A stretch of 64,000 nucleotides of DNA from Pratylenchus scribneri (Eukaryota > Nematoda > Chromadorea > Rhabditida > Pratylenchidae). The position numbers and the translations under genes are program-made. Below, in pieces: positions 45,401-57,309 of this stretch. Under the pieces are notes generated by a model that did no database searches, was not told the DNA's origin, and was given only the letters and a program-made list of their open reading frames with translations. The DNA is taken from NCBI GenBank assembly GCA_030063045.1, contig JAQSEB010000146.1:124001-188000 (forward strand). Reading direction: 5' to 3'. Every line of letters begins with the position of its first letter. Within the stretch, counting starts at the first letter, position 1.

Positions 45401-45639
45401 TAATTCTACAGTTTGCCTGGCCCCGTTCAATGAATCGCTATCGTCTTTGTCGTTCATTTCTGCGCGGACGATCTTCTCTCGACTGCGACCCATTCTCATA
45501 TTATACCCATTACACAATGGCATCATGGGCTGGCACTTTGATGAATGGCCAAAAGCTTGTTCTGGCAATGTTGCTCTTCACCTCATTATTTGTGCCAAAT
45601 TCAATTTTTGCAATATTTTTTGGGCATTCTCCAATTTAA
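42405..45639 (+). CDS. unrecognised secreted, C-terminally anchored protein
   Basis: Exons 42405-42566, 42821-42979, 44223-44423, 44467-44678, 44722-44944 and 45412-45639 join in phase to about 394 residues. The start has a signal peptide (MMMILLHPLLQITLISIA), and the end has a hydrophobic segment (LVLAMLLFTSLFVPNSIFAIFF) suiting a membrane or GPI anchor. The ectodomain has spaced cysteines (KICASIES, NVRCELRYS, YLPCQKAIA, NPNCPLHSLP, KSCEAVRYLIRLDEGWPSG, HELCVQ). I recognise no family. Introns 3 and 4 are each exactly 43 bp, and without removing them the frames do not connect. Intron 2 (1243 bp) houses a large minisatellite. Confidence 0.62.
43105..43965 (+). repeat. minisatellite, 19-bp unit gatttgtgttttccggtta
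   Basis: About forty units of gatttgtgttttccggtta alternate with gatttgtgttttccggaaa and a 22-bp form carrying an extra 'cat' (gtttcattccgg). A block of mixed units near 43201-43330 reappears near 43607-43740, a higher-order duplication. It sits in intron 2 of the 42405-45639 gene. Open frames through it are repeat artefacts. Confidence 0.92.
44945..45411. other. intron 5 of the 42405-45639 gene
   Basis: AT-rich, with nothing recognised. Confidence 0.5.
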
Positions 45640-45887
45640 CAATAATAATTTCCCATATTTTTCCATCCAAAAATTAGTAGAAATTTCAAATAGTTTAGTT
45701 TATAATTTTTTAATTAAATGATAAATTTTATTCGTTTAATATTTTTTTATCCAAATTTATCCAATGGGAGCAATTTTAAAATAGATGGAAAATAATTGTT
45801 ATATAATTGAAGAGGGAATAATAAATCCGAATATTTTGTTTCATTCAAATTTCCAATTTTATTTTCGCCACTTTTTGCAAAATTCAT

Positions 45888-48664
45888 CTACGGCACTGGT
45901 TTTGGTTTCCCTTCTTCATCCTGCACATATATTTCCCCGCCATAAATATATTCCGGTGGCCATTTATAGGTGAGGCCCTGCTTCTCTTGGTGCAATGCAC
46001 AATGACTGTTCAGCCAACGTTTGTGCTCATGTTTGAAGCCGCAAACTGAACACATATAGCCCGATGCTCTTTAAAAATGGGGAGAATTTGCATTAATTGG
46101 AGTTTAAATTGATTTAATAAAGAATTTGATTGGTAATTTTTACTTTTTTTTTTTAATTTTTATCTGTGATAGTAACAAAATAATTGTTCAAAAATTTCTG
46201 CGGTCCAAACGTAAAATAAAAAATTTCTAACGTAATTTTGGATGCTGAATAGGAATTTGGCCTTAATTATTTTTTTATAAATTTGACTATTCTGCTGGTA
46301 AATTTTATGCTTAAAATTTGCATAAATTGCACAAAATTGAGGCTAAATTCTATTCATGGCTATATAAATTATTCGATAATTTTAATTAAATAGTATTTCC
46401 TACTTTTCGGGATTAAAATTAAGCAATTAAATATTGTAAAATTCACATTTTTAGATTATTTAAATTTAAAAGTTTAAATCAAAAATTTTCCCACCGTTTA
46501 TGGCCAAGCATATGTTGTTCCAAATAGCCGGTTTGAGTGGTTCGATATGGACAAATTTCGCAAGCGAATGTGTATTTATCAATTTCATTGGCCGCCGATG
46601 CCGATGAAGTGCCGGCCACATCTTGGTATTGATCCTGTTGTTGCTGTTCTAATTTCTTCTTTCTGCCGACTTGTTTTTTGGCCTTCTTCTTTGGAGTGTC
46701 TAATTGAAAAATTAGAAAATTTGGTTAATAATTTTAATCCGAGAAAGTTTATAACGGTTCAATGGTTTATCGTAGAACCCTAAACTTTATACCCCAATTG
46801 ATGGATCTTGAAAAAATGCATAATTTGATTATGTTTTGGCTTGGGTTTAACCAACGCTAACTTAGTTTTAAACCGATAAGCAAACTCGCTTTAAACGGTT
46901 TAATACGTTAATTTTGACCAAACCATGACAAATTGTATACCATTCAATGCGAATTGTACAGCTCTATCCAATTTTGGATATATTTGGTTTATGTATGAAT
47001 GAGGAATTTCAATTAAACCATGTTTTTGCTAGTTCAACATTTACATATTTATTTTTTTGAACTGGTTTTTTAATGTTTTCCAACATATTAAATCCGAAAT
47101 ACCGAAAAGATTAATTGGTGTTTAGGTTTAATCACTGTAAATAGTAGAATACCGGTATGGTCATAAACGCTTTTTTTCGGTGAAACGCGCTAGCACCGGA
47201 TAAAACTATTAAACCACTACAATTATTTAGGCGTCATTTACTCTTTTTTTTTCATATTTTCTATTCCGACATTTTAACGTTTTTTGACAAATTAAATATT
47301 TTTAAAAAACCTTCATCCGCAGCTGAATCCGGTTCCTCCTCTTCAAGTCCTCCAACTCCGCCAATTTTATTGTTGGAAACAATCACAATTCGACCATCAT
47401 TCTTCGATGTTTCACCGGTGGTTTTCTCCGCCGCTGACTTTTCTTGGTGGTTTCGAACATCCTCGATTTGAACGGCACCGGCGGTTGGGCACATATTTCT
47501 CTTAAAAAATTAATTTAAAAAATATTTCCGAATTTTGAAACCGATTTGGTTATTCGTCGACGAATTAAGGGTGGAAGGATCCTATTCAATTGTTCTTGCA
47601 CATTTTCGGTTAGCTGTTCTTTTTTGATGTTCTTTTGCATTTTGTCCTCGTCTTCCTCCGATTTAATTTTCTTTTGTTTCGACCAAGTTCCAGGTTGACG
47701 ACCACGTTTTGGAATTATTCCATGAGTTCTTCTGTAATTTTAATTTATAAAAGATTTTATTAATTAATTTGACGAATAAACATTGATAATGTCTAAAAAA
47801 TAATAAATGAAGCCTAAATGATTATAATGGTTTAAGTTTTTGTCCTACATTCACAATACATAAATGATAAATCATTGGATAGAGCTAGCCAAGACGCATC
47901 GAATGGTATATAATTTGTTATGGTTTGGTCAAAATTAAATGTATTAAACGGTTTAAACCGATTTTGGTTCAATGATCTAACCTAATCTATCGAATGAGCA
48001 TTGACTATGAATTTTATGGGTTTAGAATAAATTTCTGAACTGCTATATTCTTTTTGAATTTTTTTCTTCAGTTAAATAATTTCCATTAAGCAAAGCAAAC
48101 CTATGAACGCGCATTGTTTTCTTATTTGTGCAGGCAAAATCACAAAATTCGCATTTCATCTTTTTCTCGGCGCCATGCAATTTTGCGTGATTTGTGAGGC
48201 CAACACGACTGTCGAAAATTGCAGGGCAATAAGGGCAGGCATATGTCTCATTAAGGCTCTGGAAATATTATCAAAAATTAATTTAATAAATTATTTTTGT
48301 GAACCTTTTCTCCCTCATCCCCGACCATTGTGTAGCAAAAACCGCGGAATTGCAAATCTTCATCCTCCAAATCCGAGTCGGAACTGAACAAAGGAAGCTG
48401 CTTCCTTCGGCTTGAACTACTGCTGCTGGCAGATGGTCCTATAAAAAATTAATTTTAATTAATATTGGAATAAATTAATCAACCCGTAATTCCTGCTGAT
48501 GCTATTTTAAGTTTGACTGTGGCTTTTTTTTGAACTTCAAGCTCGGGAATTGACGGTGTACATTGGTCATGGTCCACCTCAAATGGCTGTATTTTAATTA
48601 TGGGCGGCGATATTGGTGTTGTTGTCGAAGCTTCTGCTTCCAATTTTGGCATCATTTTGTGCAT
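45888..48664 (-). CDS. C2H2 zinc-finger protein, four fingers
   Basis: Exons 48484-48664, 48305-48438, 48101-48258, 47542-47731, 47311-47500, 46495-46699 and 45888-46068 join in phase to 412 residues. Two fingers lie in exons 3-4 (YACPYCPAIFDSRVG with NHAKLH; MKCEFCDFACTNKKTMRVHR joined to RTHG). Two more lie in exons 6-7 (FACEICPYRTTQTGYLEQH; YMCSVCGFKHEHKRWLNSH with CALH). Between the pairs is a basic and acidic linker (PKKKAKKQVGRKKK looks like a nuclear localisation signal; KIKSEEDEDK). The N-terminus is Ser/Pro rich. It is likely a nuclear DNA-binding regulator, with target and orthology unknown. Introns 3 and 5 contain family 1 foldback elements. Confidence 0.86.
46735..46990. repeat. 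family 1 foldback element, copy 6
   Basis: It starts 'gtttataacggttcaatggtt' and ends 'gacaaattgtataccattcaa' with 'gctctatcca' beyond. It lies in an intron of the zinc-finger gene. Confidence 0.6.
47825..48010. repeat. family 1 foldback element, copy 7
   Basis: It contains 'gagctagccaagacgcatcg' followed by 'aatggtatataatttgttat' and 'ggtcaaaattaaatgtatt'. It lies in intron 3 of the zinc-finger gene. Confidence 0.6.
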
Positions 48665-49813
48665 TTTTATTTATAATACTTTATTAAACTAAAAATTATC
48701 AAAATAAAAAGCTTTAATTAATAAGTAAGCAAAATTTGGTATTTGTTTTTTGGGAATAATTTTATTTTGGGTGTCTTTTGTGGGGTAGTGGTTTATCCTC
48801 TCGCAATCAGAGGAGGTTAGAGATACGAAAGATTGAACGAAAGACAATAGAAAAGGGGACCCATGCCTTCCTTTTCCCATTGTTGCATCCACTGCCTGCT
48901 TCTCATTCAATATTTTGCAGCGCGAAAACGGGGTCATGCCCTGCTGAGCCGATCGGTCAGCGGGGATGGTTAGAGAAGCGAAAGAAATGAAGAAATAGAA
49001 TATAAAACAAAGGCCCTTCTCTTTCTTCAATTTGGTCCTCTGCGCTTCTTTCCATAAACAAATTTTCAGTTGAAGAGATGCTTTCTATATAATCGGCCTG
49101 CCATTTTGACTGTGTTGTGGGGTCCAGAGGGAATTGGTGCCCATAGGCAGAGATCAAGGTGCATTCCTTCTCAGGCAAAGGTCGGCACAATTCGATTCAT
49201 CTCAATTTTGGCAAAGAAGAATGGCAATTCAAAAGATGTCATGACCAAAAGACAATTAAAAATACAAAAATATGAAGCCATGGCCCAATGCAGATTGCAA
49301 TGTCTCCTTGATCAATGAAGCCGCTGGACCCCCCAAATTTTTTTTAAAATTATTCAAACATTTTTTTATAGAAATTGACATTTAATTTTTAATGCTTATT
49401 TTTAAATATTTCCAAAGTTAAACATTGCAATTTTCGTCTCGATTTCCATTTCTAATCATTCGCCTCGGCCCTTTTGCTGCAAAATTTCTCCACAAATCAA
49501 TATAAAATTCTCAAATCAGTTCCAAGCATGAAATAGTGGTATGGGGGAGGAGAAGCAAAAGAGATGGAATGGGTTTGGGGCCTTAAATTCGGATCGGCTT
49601 TCAAAAAAAATAAATGAAGAATGGGAATGAATAGGAGAGGGGCAGCTGTTCCGTCGCCTTCGTCGTTCCCCTCTAAAATAAATGTGCATTTTCCAGTGTT
49701 TTGTGTGAATAAGCATGAATTATTTTTCATGATTTAATCCGTCCTCCAGCAGCCGTTCATTGTCGCCGGGACAAATTCGCCGTTTCCACAAATTTAAATT
49801 GGACCGAACAAAA
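48665..49813. other. divergent intergenic region
   Basis: It lies between the zinc-finger gene (minus) and the talin-like gene (plus). Moderately GC-rich stretches at 48780-49310 and 49500-49700 open several frames, none with family features. No talin F0/F1-like sequence is seen here. Confidence 0.5.
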
Positions 49814-52800
49814 ATGGGCACAAAACGGGCGCTGCATGAACGTTCGCCTCCGGGACTGGACATTGTGCCGGCCAGTCAACGGCCTCGTCTCTCCTTCTCC
49901 AATTCGGATTTGTCCGACAATCGACAATTGGATGCCCTCTATGAACGGTGTTTGGACCAAGTCCTTCGAGGATTCCATCCAGTCTCGAGGGATACGGCCA
50001 TTCGACTGGCTGCCATCCATTGTTTCGTCCAATTTGGCCCATTCCGTGATGGCATCCAAAATTCAATCAGGTGAGATCAATGGCGATTATCCTATTATTT
50101 TCACATACAAATTTTTTGTGCATTGGCCAATTTCATAATTATCCTTTGAATAAACTTTTGAGTTTAGGGTTTAGGCTCCTTTTTTCGTGAGAAGGGTAAA
50201 AGTGAAGGGTCCCCTTTGGATGTTAGGGGTTAGGGTTAGGATTAGATCTACATGAGATGATTTTTATTACCCCATCTTATCCGTAACCTAACCCATCCCC
50301 TAATTCCCCTAATATTAAACCTGATGACCCATAATAGGAGTTACGGATTACCCTTCACTTTCCAAAAAAGCGGACCTAAATTAGACAAGTGCCGCTTTTT
50401 CTTAAGAGTATTTTGGTATCAACAATGATTGATCAATCAAAATGTATTAAAATATTATTAGCCGAAAAAATAAAAATGGCAGATTTAGGTCTATTTAATC
50501 ACCTTTTTTTGGTCATTCATAGCTTAATTTTATTCAATCAAATTCACAAATTCTTTTGCAATTAACCTCATTAGAGACTTGGCTATAAAATGGCTAGAAA
50601 ATGGCAACAAATTTGGCAAATTTAACTAATATTCACATGAAAATTTGAATTAATTCGCAAAATTTACTCTTAATAAAATAATCAATTTGAACCGAAACAT
50701 TTTAGGGCATACAATCTGCTGCCCAAAGAATATGTGCATGCGCGGGAACATGAGAAAAACATTGCAGAAGTGATTGGGAAATTATTTTGATGGAATATTC
50801 CCCCATTTCAAATTTTAGCAATATCGAAATTTGGTATTCCCCGACGAGATTGCGGCACGACGAAAATATTGCGAAATTTGTAAGAATTTGCCCACATATG
50901 GGATGATTTTCTTTGATGTCAAAGAGCCGGATGGGAACAGTTCAGTTTTAAATGGAAATATTTGGAATTTAGAGGGAATAATTTACAGAATTGGTGCCAA
51001 GATTGTTCGGCGTGAACAAGGATTGCGTGATGAGTGTAGACAAAAAGACAAAGGTGTGAATATTATGTAGAATAAATAAATCAAATTGTATTATTAATAT
51101 TGCAGGTTGTCCGCAAATCTTGGCCTCTGGAACAACTTCGCCGTTGGGCAGCATCACCAACCACATTTAACATTGTAAGACGCAACAATTGAATTGGGAA
51201 TAGGCCAACTCTAGGTCGAGATCGAGAGGCTTTAATTAATGCATTTAATTTATTAATCAATTCCATCTCCATTAAATTTGATCTCAAATGAAAGAAAAGG
51301 AATTAAATAAATCTATTAATGAAGAAAACAATTAGACACTCGTAAAAGTTCTAAGAATTATGACCAAAAATATCGAAAGTTATTGATACAAATGGTTTCA
51401 TCCTCATTCTGAAAAATATATTTACCTAAAAATTGAAAAAATATGTATAAAAATAAAGTTAGTTTATTATAATGGCAAAAATAAGCTAAATTGCTTATTG
51501 TTTAAAAATTATTCTATGGCAAACTTGTAGCCATCAATATTTGAATTGTTTTAGCCAAATTTTATGCGATAATACTCAAATAAATTCACATAAAATATTC
51601 AGGACTTTGGCGACTATCAAGATGGCTATTATTCAGTCCAAACATTGGAAGGTGACAAAATCAAAAAATTGATTGCCGAATTTGTGGACATCATTTTGAT
51701 CAAAAAGCAAATTGTTGATCCATTCGGGTTGGAAGGTGATGAAGGCGCAATTATGATTGAAGATTATGTGCTTCGAGCACGTTCCGTGCCACTTTCCATG
51801 GCTGACATTCAACAACGGTTGGGCAGTCCATTGGGGGATGGCGGCGAATTTCCGCCTCCGATTCATCAGAATCAGAAGCAATTACCGCCGGAGCCACGCA
51901 GTCCATTTGTGCCTTTGGAGAATCAACTTTTCCCGGAGGCAATTAAAATCTAGAAAAGCCGAAACTTTTGCCTATTAAATTAAAAAATAATTCACCAAAA
52001 ATTTAATCAATTTTTATAATTTTAGTATCAGATTAAAAAACAGGCTATTAGCTATCTAATGCTATTAATTTTATACTAATTAATTAAGAATTAATGGATG
52101 ATTTAAAAACATAAAATTGCTTTATTATAAATTGGCCAATTTTAACTGATTTTTTGGGCATAATTTCACCAATTCTGAGCCAAAATTAATAAAATTAATA
52201 TCATTAGATAAACAACTTTAATTTATTTCCAAAAACTTTAAAATTGGTTCAGTTCTTGATGAGTTATTTAATATAAACGGCGATAAGTTGGAGCATATCC
52301 CTTAAAATTAGTGCTTCTCTACAAATTACTAAATTTTTAGCATTTTCAACAAAGACCTGCGCAACCAGTCCCCTGGGAATCACCCACCACACCATCCAAT
52401 GCCGGCCAATTCCCACGTGCCACTATTCCACAACAAATGCCAATGGCACAGCCCATCCAACAAATTCCCATCCAAAAACCACAACCACCTGACCAATATG
52501 ATCAATTGCCATTTCAAATGCCACCGCAATCGACGCCATCCCCACCCTCTCATCATGGTCACATCCTTCTCTAACATGAATGATATTATTTTATATTTTT
52601 AGGTCCACCGGCACAACCAATGCCCTATCCAAGGACAGTACCAATGGCACCAGCAGTCCCAATTCAATTTGAACAAACTCCGCCCTCACAACAAATTGTG
52701 CCTCAAGGTCCACCCATTTTATTTTTAATACCGTATTCGAGCTTGGGGAATAGCCTAATTTATTTCGTAAATGAATTTAAATTAGAACTAATATTAATTT

Positions 52801-55800
52801 ACCAAAAACTTTAGGTGTTGAAAAATATTTTTTAGGTCATATGACTTGGACATAAAAGTGTTAGATTTATTTTAAAGCTAAAAGATAGGAAATGGAACTA
52901 AAAGAATTCTGATTTGGTCAAGTTTTATGACTTCAAAAAATTTTCCACACGAAAAAATTCACCATTTTCAGAATTTTTCCCAAAGAGTTTCATTTAATAA
53001 GTCAAAGAATAAATATAAAAACCATTCTCCAATTTCCATTTTCTTAATAATTTACTGCCGATACCCATTAATTTGGAGAATTTATATGGCCATAGGTTCC
53101 TATGATAAATTGTTTCTTTCCCTCCTTCCATTGCGCGATGATTTCTTTTCAATTATTATTTATAAATTTCTTGAAAATTCAGCTACAGTTGCTGCCCCCT
53201 CCAAACCACCTCATACTACCCAATCTTTGCCGCCTTCATTGGTCAATAGTGTTCATCAACAATTAATATCCTCAGCTAATTCCGCTTCGATCGCCGCATT
53301 CACCAGCCATGATATTGGCTACGAAATTTACTATGTCCATTTATGCCATTTTTCCCAAAATATTTAAATTTGCAGAAAGAAGGCTATGCCCATCGCTCAT
53401 TTCAGCAACATTTTCAAAGCAACCGAAATTTGCAAGGCCTCAGCAATGCAATTGATCAGGGCATTCGGCGATTGAAGGAAGTCCGCACAACATTGGGCAC
53501 ATCAATTGGCGTAACATTGACATTGGATCAGGATGAAAGGGAACAAGCAATTCAAGTCGGGAATTTATGGGAAAATTAGGGGAATTTATATTAATTTTTA
53601 CAAAAAGATTTACATTGGCAGAAGCACTTTATGTCATATTTCTTGGCTTTAAAAAAATATTAGGAATTAGGATTAGGTAAACGATTATATAAAAATTAGC
53701 ATTGGTCCTAATAATTTATTTTATTCAAACCATCCTTATTATTTTTTTATTTAATTTTAGAACCTTCCAACCATTAAATGATATTCTAGCAGATTTTTTT
53801 GAAATGTTTGGGAATAAAAATATTTTTAAAAATTATACTCAATTCTAAATTATAAGCGAAGGATCTTAGCATTTTAATTCAAATCATCCATCAAAATTTT
53901 TATTTAATTTTATAATAAATATGTTAATGCTCTACCATAATGGCCCTTCATTCGATTCAGATGCTAAATGGTTTTTTTTTTGATTAATTTGAGGGGGTAA
54001 GGATGGAATATTGGAGTCCTAAAATGCCAATTTTTACATATGAATCCAAAATGAATTATATGTACTTTAGCATGGAAAATTGTGTATCAAAACCCGCACT
54101 AAATATTCACAGATTGGTGAGGACACAATTCGGCACAGAGCAGTCGTATTTTTGGCCTGCACTGCACAAGTACATATCCTAATTCCTAAAAAAGAGGAAA
54201 ATTAATTTTTCCATTGAAGGCAATCGAATGGACATCGGAATATCAACAGCCTGGGCCAAAATATGGCCATGCCCAAATTGCCATCAATCAAGCCACCGAC
54301 AATCTTTGTGAATTAGTCCAATGCGTAAATGAATTGAATGCTTTGATGGGAAATGCCCAATGGACGGCACAAACTTTCCAAATGGTCCAATCCTTGTGCG
54401 AGGCCTTCATCGGATTCCTTAGTACTCTTTTCATTCTGTACAATTTGGTATGGGCAAATTTGACTCTAATTCATTAAAGATTGTACTAATTTTAATAATT
54501 TTTTATTTATTATTTTAAAAGGGCAGATGCAAAATTAGCAAAATAATAAATAAATTAATTTGTTTGGTATATATATTTTCTAATTAATTTATTGTAATCA
54601 AACTCCATCACTTCTGAAAGAATCTAATTAAAATTTTCAATCAATTGATAGCCAGAACTTTCCACTTTAATTTAATGTGAAAATTCGTCAAAATCGATTC
54701 AATTCCTAAGGAGTTATAATCGTTCGAGCCAGTTTGCCCATTCCATAATTCGGTGTACCAATTTTCTAAAGAATGTAAATTAACCCCAAAAATTAATTTT
54801 TTTAGCCAAATTGCATCCAAATTCATCGGAGAAACGCTCAAATTTTTTGGCCTCAGCCAGCATGGTTGGCGAATCGGCATTTGTGCTTTTGAACGCATTG
54901 AACACCGAGGAAGACTCATTGGATGACCAACAATTTTATGTGGCATTGAATGAGGCAATCCAATCCGTGGCAAACACAACGGCCAATCTCGTCATTCAGT
55001 TGGCCTCTCTTTATTATATATATTTTTGCACATTTTCAGGGCCAAAAGTTTGCCCGGCATTCCCGGTGATTCGCCAAATGAACGCATCATTCAAACGGCC
55101 ACTCAAGTTGCACTTTACACTAGGTAAGTCTTTTACATTTAATTTATAAAATTAATCTTTTGTGAATAAAAGAGCGAATAAAAAGGAATTAAACGGATCC
55201 AAAAAAAATCAGGCCCCTGAAATAATTTAAGCCTTATTAGAGTGGATTTTTAGGTCTCAAAAATTACAAATTTAGGTTCGGTTCTTATTTAGATTTTTGT
55301 GTGAAAATGGCAAAAAAGATTTAAAAAAGAGATTTTTGGTTTTATTGCATTTTTCTAATCATTTTTTTCCGATTAACATGTAACAAAATATGTAAATTTA
55401 GAGTCAAAATTACCTAAAAAGATGAAATTAATGAAAAATTTTTTGCCTATGAAATAATTCAAGCCTGATTAGAGCGGATTTTTAGGTCTCAAAAATTACA
55501 AATTAGGATTAGGTTCTTATTTGAGTTTTTTTGGGAAATCTGTTAAAATGAATTTCGGAAATTTCAAAATAGATTATTCTGTTATTTCATTACAATTTCT
55601 AAATGAAATTTTCCCTAATAAATTATAAAATAAATCACAGAAATTATCTCCGAAATAAGAAATAAATGAAAAAATTATTTATTATTATTTTTCATCAAAT
55701 CAGACGACATAGAAAAATTCATCAAAATTAAAACCTAAAAATCCTCCCCTTTAATTATTAGGCCGAGAAATTTGTCCATTTTAATATTAAACCGTGGATT

Positions 55801-56448
55801 TTCTATTTAATTTATTTACGGAATGTCCTATTCCATTTTCTAATTCCATTTGATCATTGAAGTTATAAAATGTACCTTTTTTACGTCAATTCAGTGGCTG
55901 AAATAAATTCCAGACTCCTTTCCCAAATCAATTCCTCGAGACTATCCCATTCTCCGTTCCCTCTCTCTATTGACCCATCCAATTCCGCCCCCCCCCCCCA
56001 AAAAAAATATGGCCAATTTTCCTTCTATCCCCCATCTCGGAATATTGGGGCCCCATCAATTTGGGCCAAATATAGCCAAAAATCCAATGCGCGCTGCGCC
56101 GTTGGTTGATCAAAATTAGTTCATCCTCCTATTTTCCTCTACTCTTTTTTTTCAGTGAGCTGATTGCATTGTCGCGCGTATTGGCTTCCATAATGGCCCA
56201 TCCAGCCTGTCAGAAGCGGGTGAGTGCACCTCAAGCCATTCCCTTTCTATCACCTCCCAAATAAATAGATTCAAAATGCCGTTGAACGCGTGCGCCAGGC
56301 AATTTCGGCATTGTTGGGCCAAGCAAAGGAAAATGCATTCAGCCAATTCGCTCAAACCGGCAGCACCGAATTTTACACGAGCATGCAACGGAATGGATTG
56401 AATGCCGAAATGGCATTACAACAATTGGGCCAACAAATTGTGGCCTAA
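49814..56448 (+). CDS. short talin-like protein (FERM F2-F3, linker, start of rod)
   Basis: Sixteen exons join in phase to 771 residues: 49814-50070, 50706-50769, 50819-50939, 50989-51053, 51106-51174, 51603-51908, 52341-52557, 52603-52707, 53183-53334, 53376-53555, 54113-54169, 54220-54421, 54806-54998, 55040-55123, 56156-56219 and 56269-56448. F2 is recognisable by FHPVSRDTAIRLAAIHCFVQ and LLPKEYVHAREHEKNIAE. F3, the integrin-binding PTB-like fold, is recognisable by NKLVPRLFGVNKDCVMSVDK, WPLEQLRRWAASPTTFNIDF and DGYYSVQTLEGDKIKKLIAE. A long proline/glutamine linker precedes rod helices (NALNTEEDSLDDQQFYVALN, ALYTSELIALSRVLASI). Talins exceed 2,000 residues. F0-F1, most of the rod and the actin-binding C-terminus are absent here. 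It could bind integrin tails without linking actin. The exon 6/7 junction is the least certain. Confidence 0.85.
50071..50705. other. intron 1 of the talin-like gene
   Basis: It holds the foldback element at 50160-50400. The remainder is AT-rich, with nothing else seen. Confidence 0.5.
50160..50400. repeat. foldback element in intron 1 of the talin-like gene
   Basis: Left arm: 'ttaggctccttttttcgtga' then 'aagtgaaggg'. Right arm: 'cccttcactttccaaaaaag' then 'cggacctaa', its approximate inverse. Between them are short 'gggttagggttagg' and 'cctaacccatcccc' stretches that also pair. Confidence 0.6.
51175..51602. other. intron 5 of the talin-like gene
   Basis: AT-rich, with no recognised element. 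Confidence 0.45.
51909..52340. other. intron 6 of the talin-like gene
   Basis: The segment 52030-52230 ('ggctattagctatctaatgc', later 'ttgggcataatttcacc') resembles 18920-19060 in inverted or direct parts. It may be an old dispersed repeat. Confidence 0.35.
53556..54112. other. intron 10 of the talin-like gene
   Basis: AT-rich, with nothing recognised. Confidence 0.45.
55205..55515 (+). repeat. direct duplication of ~90 bp in a talin intron
   Basis: The phrase 'gatttttaggtctcaaaaat' with 'ctgaaataatttaagcctta' before it and 'aggttcttattt' after it occurs at about 55215-55305 and again at about 55448-55530. The copies are slightly diverged. It is noncoding, within the 1-kb intron 14. Confidence 0.7.
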
Positions 56449-57309
56449 AAACCGGAATTATTCAAATCAGAAGAGCCCAAAATGAATTCAGGAAATTAAA
56501 ACTTTTTTATTCAAAACTGCCAATGAAATTTGAATAAATTCTGCCTATATTTACCGTGAATTCTATTTATCAAAATATATCTTTAGGCATTGTTTACATT
56601 TAATCTTTTTGATTATTTCTTCCTTTCAATTTAAAATTTTCAAGAATTGCCGAAAACATTCGGTTTCAAAAAATTCTTTTTTGAGGAAGGACTTATTATT
56701 TGGTCATAACAAAGTGTTGGGGTTTAGTATTAGGTTAAGAATTAAGATTATGATTAGAGATCGAAGCATAAGATTGTTTGGCCAAATTTTATATGACCTT
56801 AAAAAGAAATCGAAAATTAAAATATTCGACAATTAATTTTTTTCGATAAATTGAATATTTTCTTTTAAAAATTGATTTAGCCCCAGCATTGTTTTTCCCA
56901 AAAGATGAGTTAATTAATTATAAAATAAAATTTGTCATTCCGTTAACGGCCATATTCCATTTACCTCTCTTTACTGATCAATTTTCGTGAGATCAGTTCT
57001 CAAAAGAAACCGAAAATGAGGGTAAAATATAGAAAGGGGCGCAGTTGGACCGGTCATCAATATAGCACACACGTCAATATATTGATTTTAAGAGGAAATC
57101 ATCATAAATTGGCCAAAATCCCCTCCCATTTGAATAATGAGCGGGAATTTTTAAGCCAGCCAATTTTTTCGAATGCCATTCCCCCTTTTGGCCTTTGGTT
57201 CATTGGAGGGCAATTTATATTAATATCGTCAATTTGGCCAATTCCTCCAGTCAATTCTCAAATTCATTTTGGCCATCATTTTCAATTAAATCCGCATTTC
57301 CCACATCAG
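56449..57309. other. intergenic region
   Basis: The 3' flank of the talin-like gene and the 5' flank of the next gene. An in-frame ATG at 57016 could extend the next gene by 98 residues, but the signal peptide begins at 57310. The upstream part therefore more likely is 5' leader. Confidence 0.5.

Noticed and set aside
57016..57309. 98-residue N-terminal extension of paralogue L
   Set aside because: It precedes a perfect signal peptide start at 57310, and paralogue M has no counterpart.
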